Assembly (NCBI GenBank): GCA_012516935.1
Contig: JAAYVZ010000013.1
Coordinates: forward strand, 1-46,980
DNA length: 46,980 nucleotides
Source: Holophagae bacterium
GTDB taxonomy: Bacteria > Acidobacteriota > Thermoanaerobaculia > Thermoanaerobaculales > Thermoanaerobaculaceae
Reading direction: 5' to 3'
Below the pieces are notes generated by a model. That model worked only from the letters and a program-made list of their open reading frames with translations, was not told where the DNA came from and did no database searches. This document shows positions 24,784 to 33,211 of this stretch, piece by piece (position 1 is the stretch's first letter; each line of letters begins with the position of its first letter). The position numbers were made by a program, and so were the translations under genes.

Positions 24784-24803
24784 GCTCCCCAGCATCGGGG
24801 AGC
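24784..24803. terminator. Bidirectional hairpin between convergent genes
   Basis: GCTCCCC at 24784-24790 and GGGGAGC at 24797-24803 form a perfect 7-bp stem around a 6-base loop, sitting in the 33-base space between the ends of the C45-like gene and the convergent peptidase-barrel gene. It has no T-run on either strand, but its location fits a shared terminator. Confidence 0.5.
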
Positions 24804-24807
24804 GAGC

Positions 24808-27690
24808 TCAGTAACGGATGCCGATCCAGAACTCGGTGCGGTACCCGTGGTCGAGCGATTCCTTGAAGTCCCACCGCTTGGCGAAGTCCCAGTGTGCCGG
24901 CAGCCCGAAGAGGTTGAGAGAAAACCCGAACCCGTAGCTCGAGACCGCGTCGTCGAGCCGCCCATCGTGCCAGAACCGAAACCCCTGATTATACTTCGGT
25001 ACTTTGTACTGGCGGCCACCGCCGAGATCGATCGTATAGCCCGGCAGGTCGAACCACGCCCCGCCGACGTCGACGAACACCCGCCCACGCACGCTCGCGA
25101 GGTGCAACCAGGGCAGTACCAGGTGATCGATGAGCGGGAACCGCCACTCGAGGTTGGTGTGGAATGCGCGGTTGCCAGCGAGAGACTGGTAGTTATAGCC
25201 CCGGAGCGTATCGATACCACCGAAGTAATAGAAGTTGGGTCGGTTACCGTTCGAAGCGGCAGCCCATACGCGAAGCGCCACCTCGTTGCGCCGCGACAGA
25301 GGCACGTACTGGCGGGCATCCAAGATCAGGCCGTGCGACAAGATGCCGCCCTCCTTGACATCCAACGCATTGTTGTAGGAGAGCATCCAGCGCCGCCCGC
25401 CGTGCGGCCCGTAGTATTGATAAAACGTCGTGTCGCCGGTCGCCGACACCCCGATCCAGGGCAGGTTGTCCTGCTGGTCACGGAACATCACGCCGTCTTC
25501 GGTGAACACCGGGTAGGCGATCCTTCGGCGTACGAACCCGAGGTTGGCGTCGAGCCGGTGGTAGACCGAAAGCGGGTACTGGGCGAACGCCGCCACGCCC
25601 GTCTCGCGGTACTGCTGGCGCCGCTTGACCCTGTCGTCGGCCGGGTGCTCCTGAAACAGGTAATACGAGCTATCGTCGAACGCCACCGCACCCCACTGCA
25701 CGCGGCGGCTCAAGTTCATCCAGGCGAACGAGAAGTTGGTGTAGCTCTCCACCGACGACAGCAGGACGTTCAGGCGACGGTCCCCGTAGTTGTCCGAGAA
25801 CGAGAGGTAGGTTTGAGAGATGAGGGTGTTGTCGGTGTTCACGCCGACCAGCACCTGAGCATCGTCGAGCCCGAGCTTGTACCGCTTGATCGGCTCGACC
25901 TTCTCCTTGTTGATCGCCACCGAGATCGCCGGCTCGAACTTCTCGCGCACCGGTGACGGTTGGGCCAGCTCTTCCTTGCCAGCCGAAACGGCCTGTGCCG
26001 GATCGGCGAGGTACAGCGCGTACCGCCCTTTCGCGTACGCCTGGAAGACTACCCGCTCGCCGTCGCGAGTCGGAATCGCCACCGGGTTGAGTGCCGAGCC
26101 GATAACCCTGGTCAGCCGCTCGAGGTCCCGGCTTTCGAGATCCAGGCTGTAGATATCCATCACCCCCTGGTCGCGGTCGGAGGCAAAGTACAACCGCTTG
26201 CCATCGCGCGAGAAGCTCGTGCCCTCGTCGTTACCGGGCCCGAACGTGAGCTGCGTGCGCTGCGCGGGGTTGTCGAGCTCCAGCCGGAAAAGCTTGGCGC
26301 TCTCGCCGCTCTGCGAGGAAAACACCAGGGCCTTGCCATCGGGGGTGAACACCGGGTCGGCGTCGTATGCCTCGTCGTTGGTCAGGTTGGTGACCGCACC
26401 ACTGGCTACGTCCAGAAGGTAGATATCGGCGTGGCCGCCGGCAAAGGCGCGGAAGGCGATGGTCTTGCCATCGGGGGAGTACGCTGGCTGCATCGCCTGG
26501 TCGACCGGCATCGGGAAGCGGCGCTCGATCCTGCCTTTGTAGGTGTCCAGGATCAGCAGATCGCGACCGCGCTCGCGGCGGGCGAAGACGGCGATGGCGT
26601 CGCCGTCGGGAGAGAACGCCAAGTCGCGACCGCGATCGGGCCCCGTCGTCAGCATCTGGGCGATGAGGTACATGTAGCGGTTCGAGTTGCCGCGCGTGAG
26701 GTTGCGGAAAAGCCGGCGGTCCGGCGTGCCGAAGAGCACCACGTCCACGTCCTCCTTGTAGGTCGAGAACGCGGCGATGAGGTCCCCCGACGGCGAGGCG
26801 ATCGGAGACGTCTCGTACGTTTGCAGGCCGCCCGCCGCATCCACGCGGAAGAGCTGGCCGTACTCGCGCGGGTCGCCTCGCTCGGTGAACGGTTGGTAGT
26901 ACTTGCGCAGCCACGCCCGAAAGCGGGCGTCGAACTCCTCGAGGTCGAGATCGAAGGCGCGCTTGATCGCCTTGGCGACCGAGCCTCCCAACGAGTGGCG
27001 GAACTCGAACACGAGGTCGCGCAGCCCCTCGTCGCCCCACTCGGCGTGCACGAACTTGAACACCATGTGGCCGTAGCGGTACGCCTCATATCCGGAGGGA
27101 CCCTGACCAACCGAGGCGACGCGATCCGAAAGCACCGCGTCGCGCATTACCGCCCGAGCACGAGAATCCTCGTCGTCGGCGAAAAAGGAGGCCATGCCCT
27201 CCATGAACCATTGCGGTGGGCTCGAGGTCAACGCCTTGCCGAGCCGCCCCTGGAACAGGATCTCGAACTGGAAGACGTGCGTGAGCTCGTGCTGGATGAG
27301 CTTCTGGAGGTCCGCGTCGGGGAGGTCCACCGGCATCACCATGCGGTTGCGGGACGGCAGGGCGAACGCTCCCACCCCTTCCGGGATGAACTCGACGATG
27401 GTGTTGGTCTGCTCGAAGTCGGCGTGGGTGGCGTAGGCGATGAGCGGGATCGGCTCGGTGATCTGGAAGTTGAGCTTGCGTGCTAGCTCGTCGTAGGCAC
27501 TCTCGGCGAACGACGCGATCTTCGGCAGCGATGGCTCGACCTCGGCGTAAAACGAGATACGGAAGTGGGGCGTCGGGTACACCATCCACCTGAACGAGTC
27601 GTACCTCACCTTGTTCTTGCCGAAGTACTGCGCCGCGGCCGGCGACACCACGAGGAGGACCGCAGCCAGGCACAGGATGCGTCGAATCAT
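24808..27690 (-). CDS. Exported zinc metallopeptidase fused to TolB-like propeller and outer-membrane barrel
   Basis: A 960-residue, three-part protein. After a signal peptide (to about residue 20), residues about 25-270 form a gluzincin-type peptidase domain (peptidase MA-like) with H134-E-L-T-H138 and E164 in WFMEGMASFF, the complete zinc and catalytic set. Residues about 290-620 hold six TolB/PD40 propeller strands such as AFSPDGDAIAV, AYSPDGKTIAF and VFTPDGKALVF. Residues about 640-960 look like an Omp85/BamA-type barrel: LRGYNYQSLAGN (the RGY turn) followed by LEWRFPL, and a C-terminal aromatic (WIGIRY). The peptidase and propeller would lie in the periplasm, with the barrel in the outer membrane. 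GAGGGGG precedes the ATG. It closes an operon with an exported protein and a TPR lipoprotein. Peptide target unknown. Confidence 0.83.
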   Translation of the reverse strand: MIRRILCLAAVLLVVSPAAAQYFGKNKVRYDSFRWMVYPTPHFRISFYAEVEPSLPKIASFAESAYDELARKLNFQITEPIPLIAYATHADFEQTNTIVEFIPEGVGAFALPSRNRMVMPVDLPDADLQKLIQHELTHVFQFEILFQGRLGKALTSSPPQWFMEGMASFFADDEDSRARAVMRDAVLSDRVASVGQGPSGYEAYRYGHMVFKFVHAEWGDEGLRDLVFEFRHSLGGSVAKAIKRAFDLDLEEFDARFRAWLRKYYQPFTERGDPREYGQLFRVDAAGGLQTYETSPIASPSGDLIAAFSTYKEDVDVVLFGTPDRRLFRNLTRGNSNRYMYLIAQMLTTGPDRGRDLAFSPDGDAIAVFARRERGRDLLILDTYKGRIERRFPMPVDQAMQPAYSPDGKTIAFRAFAGGHADIYLLDVASGAVTNLTNDEAYDADPVFTPDGKALVFSSQSGESAKLFRLELDNPAQRTQLTFGPGNDEGTSFSRDGKRLYFASDRDQGVMDIYSLDLESRDLERLTRVIGSALNPVAIPTRDGERVVFQAYAKGRYALYLADPAQAVSAGKEELAQPSPVREKFEPAISVAINKEKVEPIKRYKLGLDDAQVLVGVNTDNTLISQTYLSFSDNYGDRRLNVLLSSVESYTNFSFAWMNLSRRVQWGAVAFDDSSYYLFQEHPADDRVKRRQQYRETGVAAFAQYPLSVYHRLDANLGFVRRRIAYPVFTEDGVMFRDQQDNLPWIGVSATGDTTFYQYYGPHGGRRWMLSYNNALDVKEGGILSHGLILDARQYVPLSRRNEVALRVWAAASNGNRPNFYYFGGIDTLRGYNYQSLAGNRAFHTNLEWRFPLIDHLVLPWLHLASVRGRVFVDVGGAWFDLPGYTIDLGGGRQYKVPKYNQGFRFWHDGRLDDAVSSYGFGFSLNLFGLPAHWDFAKRWDFKESLDHGYRTEFWIGIRY

Positions 27691-27701
27691 TGAACCCCCT
27701 C

Positions 27702-28388
27702 TTAAGGCACGAACAGAAACCGTTTGCTCTTCACCGTCCGCGGCACGAACACCCCCGCCAGCTTGTTCTCGAGCGCGTAGAGGTTGGCGAACATGCCGGT
27801 GAGCTCGTCGAAGGCCTTCTCCTCCCGCTCTTGGGTGTCCTTGAACGACTCCTGGAGCAGGAGGGCCCCGCTGCGCGCGTCGAAGATGTTGAGCAGGATG
27901 TCGTAGCTGAACCCCGTCTGCTCGACCATCACCTGCCGGTAGTAGGTGCGGCCATCGATCGGCGACTCGTACGATTCCATCTTCGGCTGCGTGGTGTCCT
28001 GGACCGTGAACTCGATGGAGCCGGCGACTACGTAGTCGGCGTTGACGCGCATCCCCAGCTCACGCCAGAAGTCAGCCAAGGTCGCGAGCTCGAGCGGATC
28101 GGTCGTCGGTACCCTGACGCCCTCGAGCTGCGGCAGAATGACAAGCTTGCTCTCCTTGCGCAGGAGCTTGCGTAGGAACCGTTCGAACTCCGCGGCGACG
28201 TCGAACTTGAGCTGCGCTGGCGCCTCGTCGCCCCGCACCTCGCGCACGAACGGCCCGATGTACAGCCGCTCGTGGCCGGAGAGCTGTAGCTTGGAGCGTA
28301 GGGGTAGGGACAGCACGACCTCGCGGGTGGTCGCCCAGCCGGCGGCAGCGACGAAGGCGAGCACAACCGCAACCCTAAGGCTTCGCAT
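27702..28388 (-). CDS. Exported protein of unknown function (CsgG/LpoB-like flavour)
   Basis: A 228-residue protein with a signal peptide (AVVLAFVAAAGWA) and no recognised enzyme motif. DYVVAGSIEFTVQD, followed by SYDILLNIFDARSGALLL, resembles the alpha/beta fold of CsgG/LpoB/FlgT-like periplasmic factors, which typically read 'vlvGsi...l.l.D..tG'; this is a faint likeness only. ATG 28388 is favoured over the GTG two codons earlier because AAGGAGG lies six bases upstream. Its start overlaps the end of the TPR lipoprotein gene by 14 bases and its stop is 11 bases from the peptidase-barrel gene, so all three form an operon. A role in assembling or stabilising the barrel protein is possible. Confidence 0.68.
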   Translation of the reverse strand: MRSLRVAVVLAFVAAAGWATTREVVLSLPLRSKLQLSGHERLYIGPFVREVRGDEAPAQLKFDVAAEFERFLRKLLRKESKLVILPQLEGVRVPTTDPLELATLADFWRELGMRVNADYVVAGSIEFTVQDTTQPKMESYESPIDGRTYYRQVMVEQTGFSYDILLNIFDARSGALLLQESFKDTQEREEKAFDELTGMFANLYALENKLAGVFVPRTVKSKRFLFVP

Positions 28389-28752
28389 CGCCACCCTCCT
28401 TGGGCTTCACGCCCCGTGCCAGGCTCGCATAGAACTCGGCAAATCGCGCGTAGTTGCGCTTCAGCACGGCGTTCGAGGGAGCTTTCTCGACGGCGAGCTT
28501 GTAGACCTCCAGCGCCTCCTCGTACCGCCCGAGGGCCTCGAGCGAGACCGCAAGGTTGTTTTGGATCTTGATGCTGGTGGGGTCGAGCTCGCTCGCCCGC
28601 TGGAAACGGAAGTGCGCCTCCTGCCAATACTCGCGCGCCGCCGCCTTGACCCCGGCCCGCATCTCACGGTCGGCACTGGGCTGGCTGCCCGAGCTCGCAC
28701 AGCCTGCGGCCACCACCCCCAACACCACTGCCCCGATCACCCCCAGGCGCAT
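28375..28752 (-). CDS. Small TPR-containing lipoprotein
   Basis: A 125-residue protein with a lipobox AAGC (C18) after a hydrophobic leader, so it is lipid-anchored, probably to the outer membrane facing the periplasm. Residues about 40-105 form two TPR units (AHFRFQRASELDPTSIKIQNNLAVSLEALGRY and EEALEVYKLAVEKAPSNAV). No other domain is seen. It is the first gene of the minus-strand operon that ends with the peptidase-propeller-barrel protein, and it resembles small lipoprotein partners of outer-membrane machines. GGAGG lies three bases before the ATG, and a perfect TATAAT on the minus strand lies 24 bases before the start. Confidence 0.8.
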   Translation of the reverse strand: MRLGVIGAVVLGVVAAGCASSGSQPSADREMRAGVKAAAREYWQEAHFRFQRASELDPTSIKIQNNLAVSLEALGRYEEALEVYKLAVEKAPSNAVLKRNYARFAEFYASLARGVKPKEGGDAKP

Positions 28753-28774
28753 ACGACCTCCCTGGACTTCCCGG

Positions 28775-28781
28775 TATTATA
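28775..28781. promoter_or_regulatory. Symmetric -10 element shared by dprA and the divergent lipoprotein operon
   Basis: TATTATA reads as TATTAT on the plus strand (28775-28780) and as the perfect consensus TATAAT on the minus strand (28781-28776). The plus -10 ends eight bases before the dprA ATG, giving a leaderless or nearly leaderless dprA mRNA. The minus -10 predicts a leader of about 17 bases containing the Shine-Dalgarno of the lipoprotein gene. No -35 match is visible for either direction. The two genes are only 36 bases apart, so both promoters must lie here. Confidence 0.5.
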
Positions 28782-28788
28782 GGCCCAC

Positions 28789-29817
28789 ATGCTCGACCCG
28801 CCTCCTTCGTGGCAACGCGCTTTGGTTTGGGTCGCAAGCCAACCCGACAGCGGCCGCCCTGGCCGCACGAGGTGTCGCGCCTGGCTGGCCGGTGACGAGC
28901 TCGACGCTCCCGAGGCCGAGCGGCTCCTCCCGCGGGTGCCGCAGATACTCGCCGATCTCGCCGCCCGCGGCTGGCGTTGGGTGGCGGCCGGCGACCCGGA
29001 GCTCCCGCGGCCGATGCTCGAGCTTTCCGACCCCCCACTGGGGCTGTTCGTGCGTGGCAGCCTGCCTCCAGGGCCAGGGGTCGCCCTCGTCGGCGCCCGC
29101 CGCGCCTCCGCCTACGGACGCGAGGTGGCCGAATGGTTCGGTAGCGAGCTGGCGCGCGCAGGGGTTACCGTCGTTTCCGGTATGGCTCGCGGGGTCGACG
29201 CCGCGGCGCATCGCGGCGCGCTCTCGGTCGGTGGCCCGACGGTCGCCGTGTGGGGGTGTGGACCCGATCGGGTGTACCCCCCGGAACACGAGAAGCTGGC
29301 CGAGGAGATCGCGGCACACGGTGCGCTCATTACCGAGTACCCTCCCGGCAGCCCGCCGCTCGCCCACCACTTTCCCGAGCGCAACCGGATCATCGCCGGC
29401 TTGGCGCAAGTCGTCGTGGTCGTCGAGGCCGAGGCCCGTTCGGGCGCGCTCATCACGGCCCGTCTCGCTCTCGACGAGGGGAGGGAGGTGCTCGCTGTCC
29501 CCGGCTCGGTATTCTCACCCCTGTCGGCGGGCCCGAACGGCCTCCTGCGGGCGGGGGCTGCACCGGCGCTCACAGTCATCGACGTCCTCGACCAGCTCGG
29601 CATCGCACCTCCGGAGAGCACCCGGAAGCCAACCCACGAGGGCCTGCTCGCAGCGTTCCGACCGGGCGAAGCGATGACCGTGGATGCCCTCGCCGCCGCT
29701 GGCCGGATGCCGGTGCCAGCCGTGCTCGAGGCGCTGCTCTGTCTCGAGCTGGAGGGTGCCGTCACCCGCGAGGTCGATGGGCGCTACCGCCGCACCCGCC
29801 GTGGCCCTATTTCCTAG
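28789..29817 (+). CDS. dprA: DNA-processing protein DprA (Smf)
   Basis: Loads RecA onto incoming single-stranded DNA during natural transformation. The 342-residue protein has a short N-terminal part (about 1-90), the Rossmann-fold DprA domain (about 95-280) with VALVGARRASAYG, SGMARGVDAAAH, GCGPDRVYPPEH, ERNRIIAGL and SGALITA, the classical signatures, and a C-terminal winged-helix-like segment (about 285-335). No SAM domain is evident at the N-terminus. Starts at an ATG without a Shine-Dalgarno but right behind a -10 element. dprA upstream of topA and trmFO is a widely conserved order; here a minus-strand lipoprotein gene lies between dprA and topA, and the two stops overlap by 11 bases. 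Confidence 0.95.
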   Translation: MLDPPPSWQRALVWVASQPDSGRPGRTRCRAWLAGDELDAPEAERLLPRVPQILADLAARGWRWVAAGDPELPRPMLELSDPPLGLFVRGSLPPGPGVALVGARRASAYGREVAEWFGSELARAGVTVVSGMARGVDAAAHRGALSVGGPTVAVWGCGPDRVYPPEHEKLAEEIAAHGALITEYPPGSPPLAHHFPERNRIIAGLAQVVVVVEAEARSGALITARLALDEGREVLAVPGSVFSPLSAGPNGLLRAGAAPALTVIDVLDQLGIAPPESTRKPTHEGLLAAFRPGEAMTVDALAAAGRMPVPAVLEALLCLELEGAVTREVDGRYRRTRRGPIS

Positions 29818-30418
29818 CTCCGAGCACGAACGGCACCCGCACCTTGCTTTCCGGTAGGTCGATGCGCAGCTCGTAGCGACCGGGCTGGACGCCCTTCATG
29901 ATCGGAAAATAGAGGCGGCCGACGCACCAACGCTCGTCGTTGACCCAGATCGACCGCATCACGATGTCGCTGCCCGGCTCGACCAGGAAGTTGAGCTTGC
30001 ACTCCCGCCGTCCGCCCCAGTAGCGCAACGGCTCAGCCGCCACGTTGGCGCGGTGGTTAGCAGCGCGGATGCTGGAGAACGAGTCCGCCAACTCCTCCTG
30101 GCTCGGCAACGGTACGATCTCGCCGTCAGGGGTGCGGAGCGAGATCTTCTCACGCTTGATCTCGACCGACACCCGCTTGGAACCCGTGACAGCCGTATCC
30201 ACCAGCAACCAGTCCATCCCCAAGTTGATGTCGGCGAATCGGTACGACAGTGCCAGCTCGAGATCCGGGCCGCGGTACTTGACCGCTGTCGCGCCCACCT
30301 GCTCGACCTCGGCCTGGGCGACAGGCGGCGGGGCCGCGTCCGGCTTGACGCTGGTGCAGCCCGTCAGCATCACCACTCCAAAGAGCCCGACAATCAGACC
30401 CAGTTGCAAGCGTCTCAT
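29807..30418 (-). CDS. Lipoprotein of unknown function
   Basis: A 203-residue protein with a hydrophobic leader and lipobox LTGC (C21), hence lipid-anchored in the envelope. The rest is a single domain of mixed beta structure (residues about 45-200) with no recognised motif; it contains two cysteines, in RRECKL and ERWCVG, that could pair. The start is supported by GGAGGG upstream. The gene faces dprA, overlapping its end by 11 bases, and lies inside the otherwise conserved dprA-topA-trmFO order. Function cannot be assigned; a surface or periplasmic structural role is a guess only. Confidence 0.68.
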   Translation of the reverse strand: MRRLQLGLIVGLFGVVMLTGCTSVKPDAAPPPVAQAEVEQVGATAVKYRGPDLELALSYRFADINLGMDWLLVDTAVTGSKRVSVEIKREKISLRTPDGEIVPLPSQEELADSFSSIRAANHRANVAAEPLRYWGGRRECKLNFLVEPGSDIVMRSIWVNDERWCVGRLYFPIMKGVQPGRYELRIDLPESKVRVPFVLGARK

Positions 30419-30798
30419 GGCGTGTTCCCTCCTCGACCACCGTGAGTAGGCGGCCGTTGCTGCGGTCCCAATGCAACTCCTGCGCCAACTGCGCTTCACT
30501 GCGAGCCCCGTGGAAGCCGGCAGCATTCTACGCCCCTCCCCCGCCTGTCCTCCGACGACGACAGCGACGGAGCCCTTCGGCACCGACACCTCCGCAGACG
30601 CCCGCCCGTATCCCGCCCGCGAACCCCGCGACGACCACCTCGACCCACTCGCCAACCTCCACCACCATGGCCAGCTCCGAGCCCAGGTTACCGCCAAGGG
30701 AGGCACCGGGAGCGAGCTTCTGACTCTGGGTGATCGGGCGATCGGACAAAGGTGAGGGGTGCTTGACAGCGCTGATATCGTGCACGTCCGGAGGTGAC
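30419..30798. other. 380-base gap between divergent lipoprotein gene and topA
   Basis: Carries the upstream regions of two divergent genes. TTGACA occurs at 30763-30768 on the plus strand but has no -10 at the right distance, so it does not make a recognisable promoter. A short minus-strand frame (about 30528-30670) has a coding-like base pattern and a hydrophobic stretch but no recognisable family. No complete gene is supported. Confidence 0.5.
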
Positions 30799-33081
30799 GT
30801 GGCGCAAACGTTGGTCATCGTAGAGTCGCCGGCCAAGGCGCGAACGCTGGGGCGGTACCTCGGCAAGGAGTACACCGTCATGGCGTCGGTGGGCCACGTA
30901 CGGGATCTGCCTCGCAACGACCTCGGCATCGACCTTGCTCACGGCTTCGCACCACGGTATCTCGTGATGCCGGCCAAACGGAAGGTGATCAGCGAGATTC
31001 GCGCCGCTGCCGAGCGCGCCGAGCGGATCCTTCTGGCCACCGACCCCGACCGCGAGGGCGAGGCGATCGGATGGCACCTCGCCGAGATCCTCAAGGAAAC
31101 CGGCAAGCCGATCTCCCGGGTGCTGTTCCACGAGATCACCCGGCACGCGGTGCAGGAAGCGATCGCCAGCCCGCGCCCCCTCGACAGGCGCCTCGTGGAC
31201 TCCCAACAGGCGCGACGGGTGGTCGACCGCCTCATGGGTTACAAGCTCTCACCTCTGCTCTGGGAGAAGGTCAAAAGAGGGCTCTCGGCGGGCCGCGTGC
31301 AGTCGGTGGCGCTCAAGATGATCTGCGACCGCGAGGCCGAGATCGAGGCGTTCGTGCCGGAGGAATACTGGCACCTCGACGCCCGGTTGGCCGCCGGCGA
31401 GCCGCCGTCGTTCGTGGCGCGTCTCGCCCAGCGCGATGGCCGCAAGCTCGTGGTACGCGACGGCGAGACCGCGGCAGCGATCCGAGCCGAGGTCGAGAAC
31501 GCCGCGTTCGAGGTCGCGAGCGTGGCGAAGCGACGCCGCCAGCAAAAGGCGCCGCCACCGTTCGTGACCGCCAAGCTCCAGCAGGTGGCGGCGGCCCGCT
31601 TCCGCTTCCCGGTGCGCAAGACGATGCAGCTCGCGCAGCGCCTGTACGAGGGCGTGGACCTCGGCGGCGGCGAGCGGGTCGGGTTGATTACCTACATGCG
31701 CACCGACTCGGTGCGGGTCGCACCGGAGGCGCTCGACGCCGTCCGTACCCATATCGCCAGCACGTTCGGCGACACCCTCCTGCCTGACAAGCCCAACTAC
31801 TTCAAGAACCGCTCGGAGGCGCAGGACGCCCACGAGGCGATCCGCCCGAGCGACGTGTCGCGCACCCCCGAGGCCGTGGCCGCGTACCTCGAGGCCGACG
31901 CCCTCAAGCTCTACACCCTCGTCTGGCAGCGCTTCGTGGCCTCACAGATGAAGCCGGCGCAGTTCGACGTCACCGACGTCGTGGTCAACGCCGGACGCTA
32001 CGGCTTCAAGGCGCGCGGGGAAACCGAGGTCGAAGCGGGCTACCTCCGGGTCTACCGAGAGGAAGAGGAAACCCCGGCACCGAGAAAGCTGGCGGATGCC
32101 GAGGGCGAGGAGCCCACCAGCCGCCGGCTGCCGCCGCTCGAGAAGGGGCAGGCGCTACGCCTTGAGAAGCTCGAGACCGAGCAGAAGTTCACCCAGCCCC
32201 CGCCGCGCTTCACCGAGTCCACGCTCGTCAAGGCGATGGAGGAGAACGGCATCGGTCGTCCTTCGACGTACGCACAGATCATCGCCGTCATCTCCGACCG
32301 CGACTACGTGACGAAACAGAAGGGGGCGTTCGCGCCCACCCAGCTCGGCAAGCTCGTCAACCGCATGCTCGTGGACGCCTTCGCCGGCCTCATCAACGAG
32401 CGGTACACGGCGCGCATGGAGGCCGAGCTCGACGCCGTGGCCGAGGGCAAGGAGGACTGGCAGGCCGCCCTCGCCCGCTTCTGGAAGGCGTTCTCGGCCG
32501 ACCTCGAGAAGGCCTCGGGGGCGATGCAGTCGGTCAAGCGGCAGGGCGTCCAGACCGAGGAGAAGTGTCCTACCTGCGGTTCGCCGATGATCCTGCGCTT
32601 CGGCCGCTACGGCGAGTACCTCGCCTGCTCGCGCTACCCGGACTGCCGCACCACCCGCGAGCCAGGGGCCGTTCAGCCGGCCCAGGACGCCCCGGCGTGT
32701 CCCGAGTGCGATGCCGCCATGGTCCAGAAGCGCTCCCGCTTCGGACCGTTCTGGGCCTGCTCGCGCTACCCCGAGTGCAAGGGCACGCGCCGCATCACCA
32801 AGGGATCGGCAAGCCCCAACACGCCGTCGGGGGTGCGCTGCACGCGCGAGGGGTGCGACGGCGAGCTGGTCGAGAAGCGCTCCCGCCGCGGCAAGCCGTT
32901 CTGGGGGTGCAACCGCTACCCCAAGTGCACCGTCACCCTCAATGCCAAGCCGGTGCCGCACCCGTGCCCACAGTGCGGCGCGGTGTTCCTCCTCGAGAAG
33001 ACGTCGGTCCGCCGCGGTGCCCAGTGGGTGTGCGCAACGCCAGGCTGCGCGTTCCGCACCCCGCAGAGGCGTGAGGAATGA
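30799..33081 (+). CDS. topA: DNA topoisomerase I (type IA)
   Basis: Relaxes negative supercoils by transient single-strand breakage. The 760-residue protein begins with the Toprim domain (LVIVESPAKA; acidic triad ATDPDREGEA), followed by the type IA core with the active-site tyrosine Y299 in ITYMRTDSVR and the GRPSTYA motif. The C-terminal third carries four zinc-ribbon-like Cys4 units (CPTC...CSRYPDC, CPEC...CSRYPEC, CTREGC...CNRYPKC, CPQC...CATPGC), more than the three of Escherichia coli TopA. GTG 30799 with GGAGGTGAC upstream is the start; an open frame extends further but with no Shine-Dalgarno. It is followed by trmFO on the same strand after 130 bases. Confidence 0.96.
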   Translation: MAQTLVIVESPAKARTLGRYLGKEYTVMASVGHVRDLPRNDLGIDLAHGFAPRYLVMPAKRKVISEIRAAAERAERILLATDPDREGEAIGWHLAEILKETGKPISRVLFHEITRHAVQEAIASPRPLDRRLVDSQQARRVVDRLMGYKLSPLLWEKVKRGLSAGRVQSVALKMICDREAEIEAFVPEEYWHLDARLAAGEPPSFVARLAQRDGRKLVVRDGETAAAIRAEVENAAFEVASVAKRRRQQKAPPPFVTAKLQQVAAARFRFPVRKTMQLAQRLYEGVDLGGGERVGLITYMRTDSVRVAPEALDAVRTHIASTFGDTLLPDKPNYFKNRSEAQDAHEAIRPSDVSRTPEAVAAYLEADALKLYTLVWQRFVASQMKPAQFDVTDVVVNAGRYGFKARGETEVEAGYLRVYREEEETPAPRKLADAEGEEPTSRRLPPLEKGQALRLEKLETEQKFTQPPPRFTESTLVKAMEENGIGRPSTYAQIIAVISDRDYVTKQKGAFAPTQLGKLVNRMLVDAFAGLINERYTARMEAELDAVAEGKEDWQAALARFWKAFSADLEKASGAMQSVKRQGVQTEEKCPTCGSPMILRFGRYGEYLACSRYPDCRTTREPGAVQPAQDAPACPECDAAMVQKRSRFGPFWACSRYPECKGTRRITKGSASPNTPSGVRCTREGCDGELVEKRSRRGKPFWGCNRYPKCTVTLNAKPVPHPCPQCGAVFLLEKTSVRRGAQWVCATPGCAFRTPQRREE

Positions 33082-33211
33082 GGCTTGAGGCGAGAGAGGA
33101 AAGCGCCCCGTCGAGGCGCCGCCTCGCCTCCCTCACCTCGTGCCGTTCGTGCGTCGAGCCGGGGTTGCGATTCCCTTTCGTCTCTTTCCTGTTCGCGGGC
33201 AGGGAGGGGGC

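Noticed and set aside
25960-27486. 508-codon plus-strand frame inside the peptidase-barrel gene
   Set aside because: Antisense shadow; the minus frame has signal peptide, zinc motif and barrel end, so this is not a gene.
30528-30670. Minus-strand hydrophobic frame in the topA upstream gap, faintly like an AtpZ/AtpI protein
   Set aside because: Charged residues interrupt the helix, no start with Shine-Dalgarno, no ATP synthase genes nearby.
30763-30768. TTGACA before topA as a -35 box
   Set aside because: No -10-like sequence 16-18 bases downstream; likely chance.
33082-33211. Short GGCGC-based hairpin between topA and trmFO as a terminator
   Set aside because: Stem of only five pairs and no T-tract; trmFO is probably co-transcribed.
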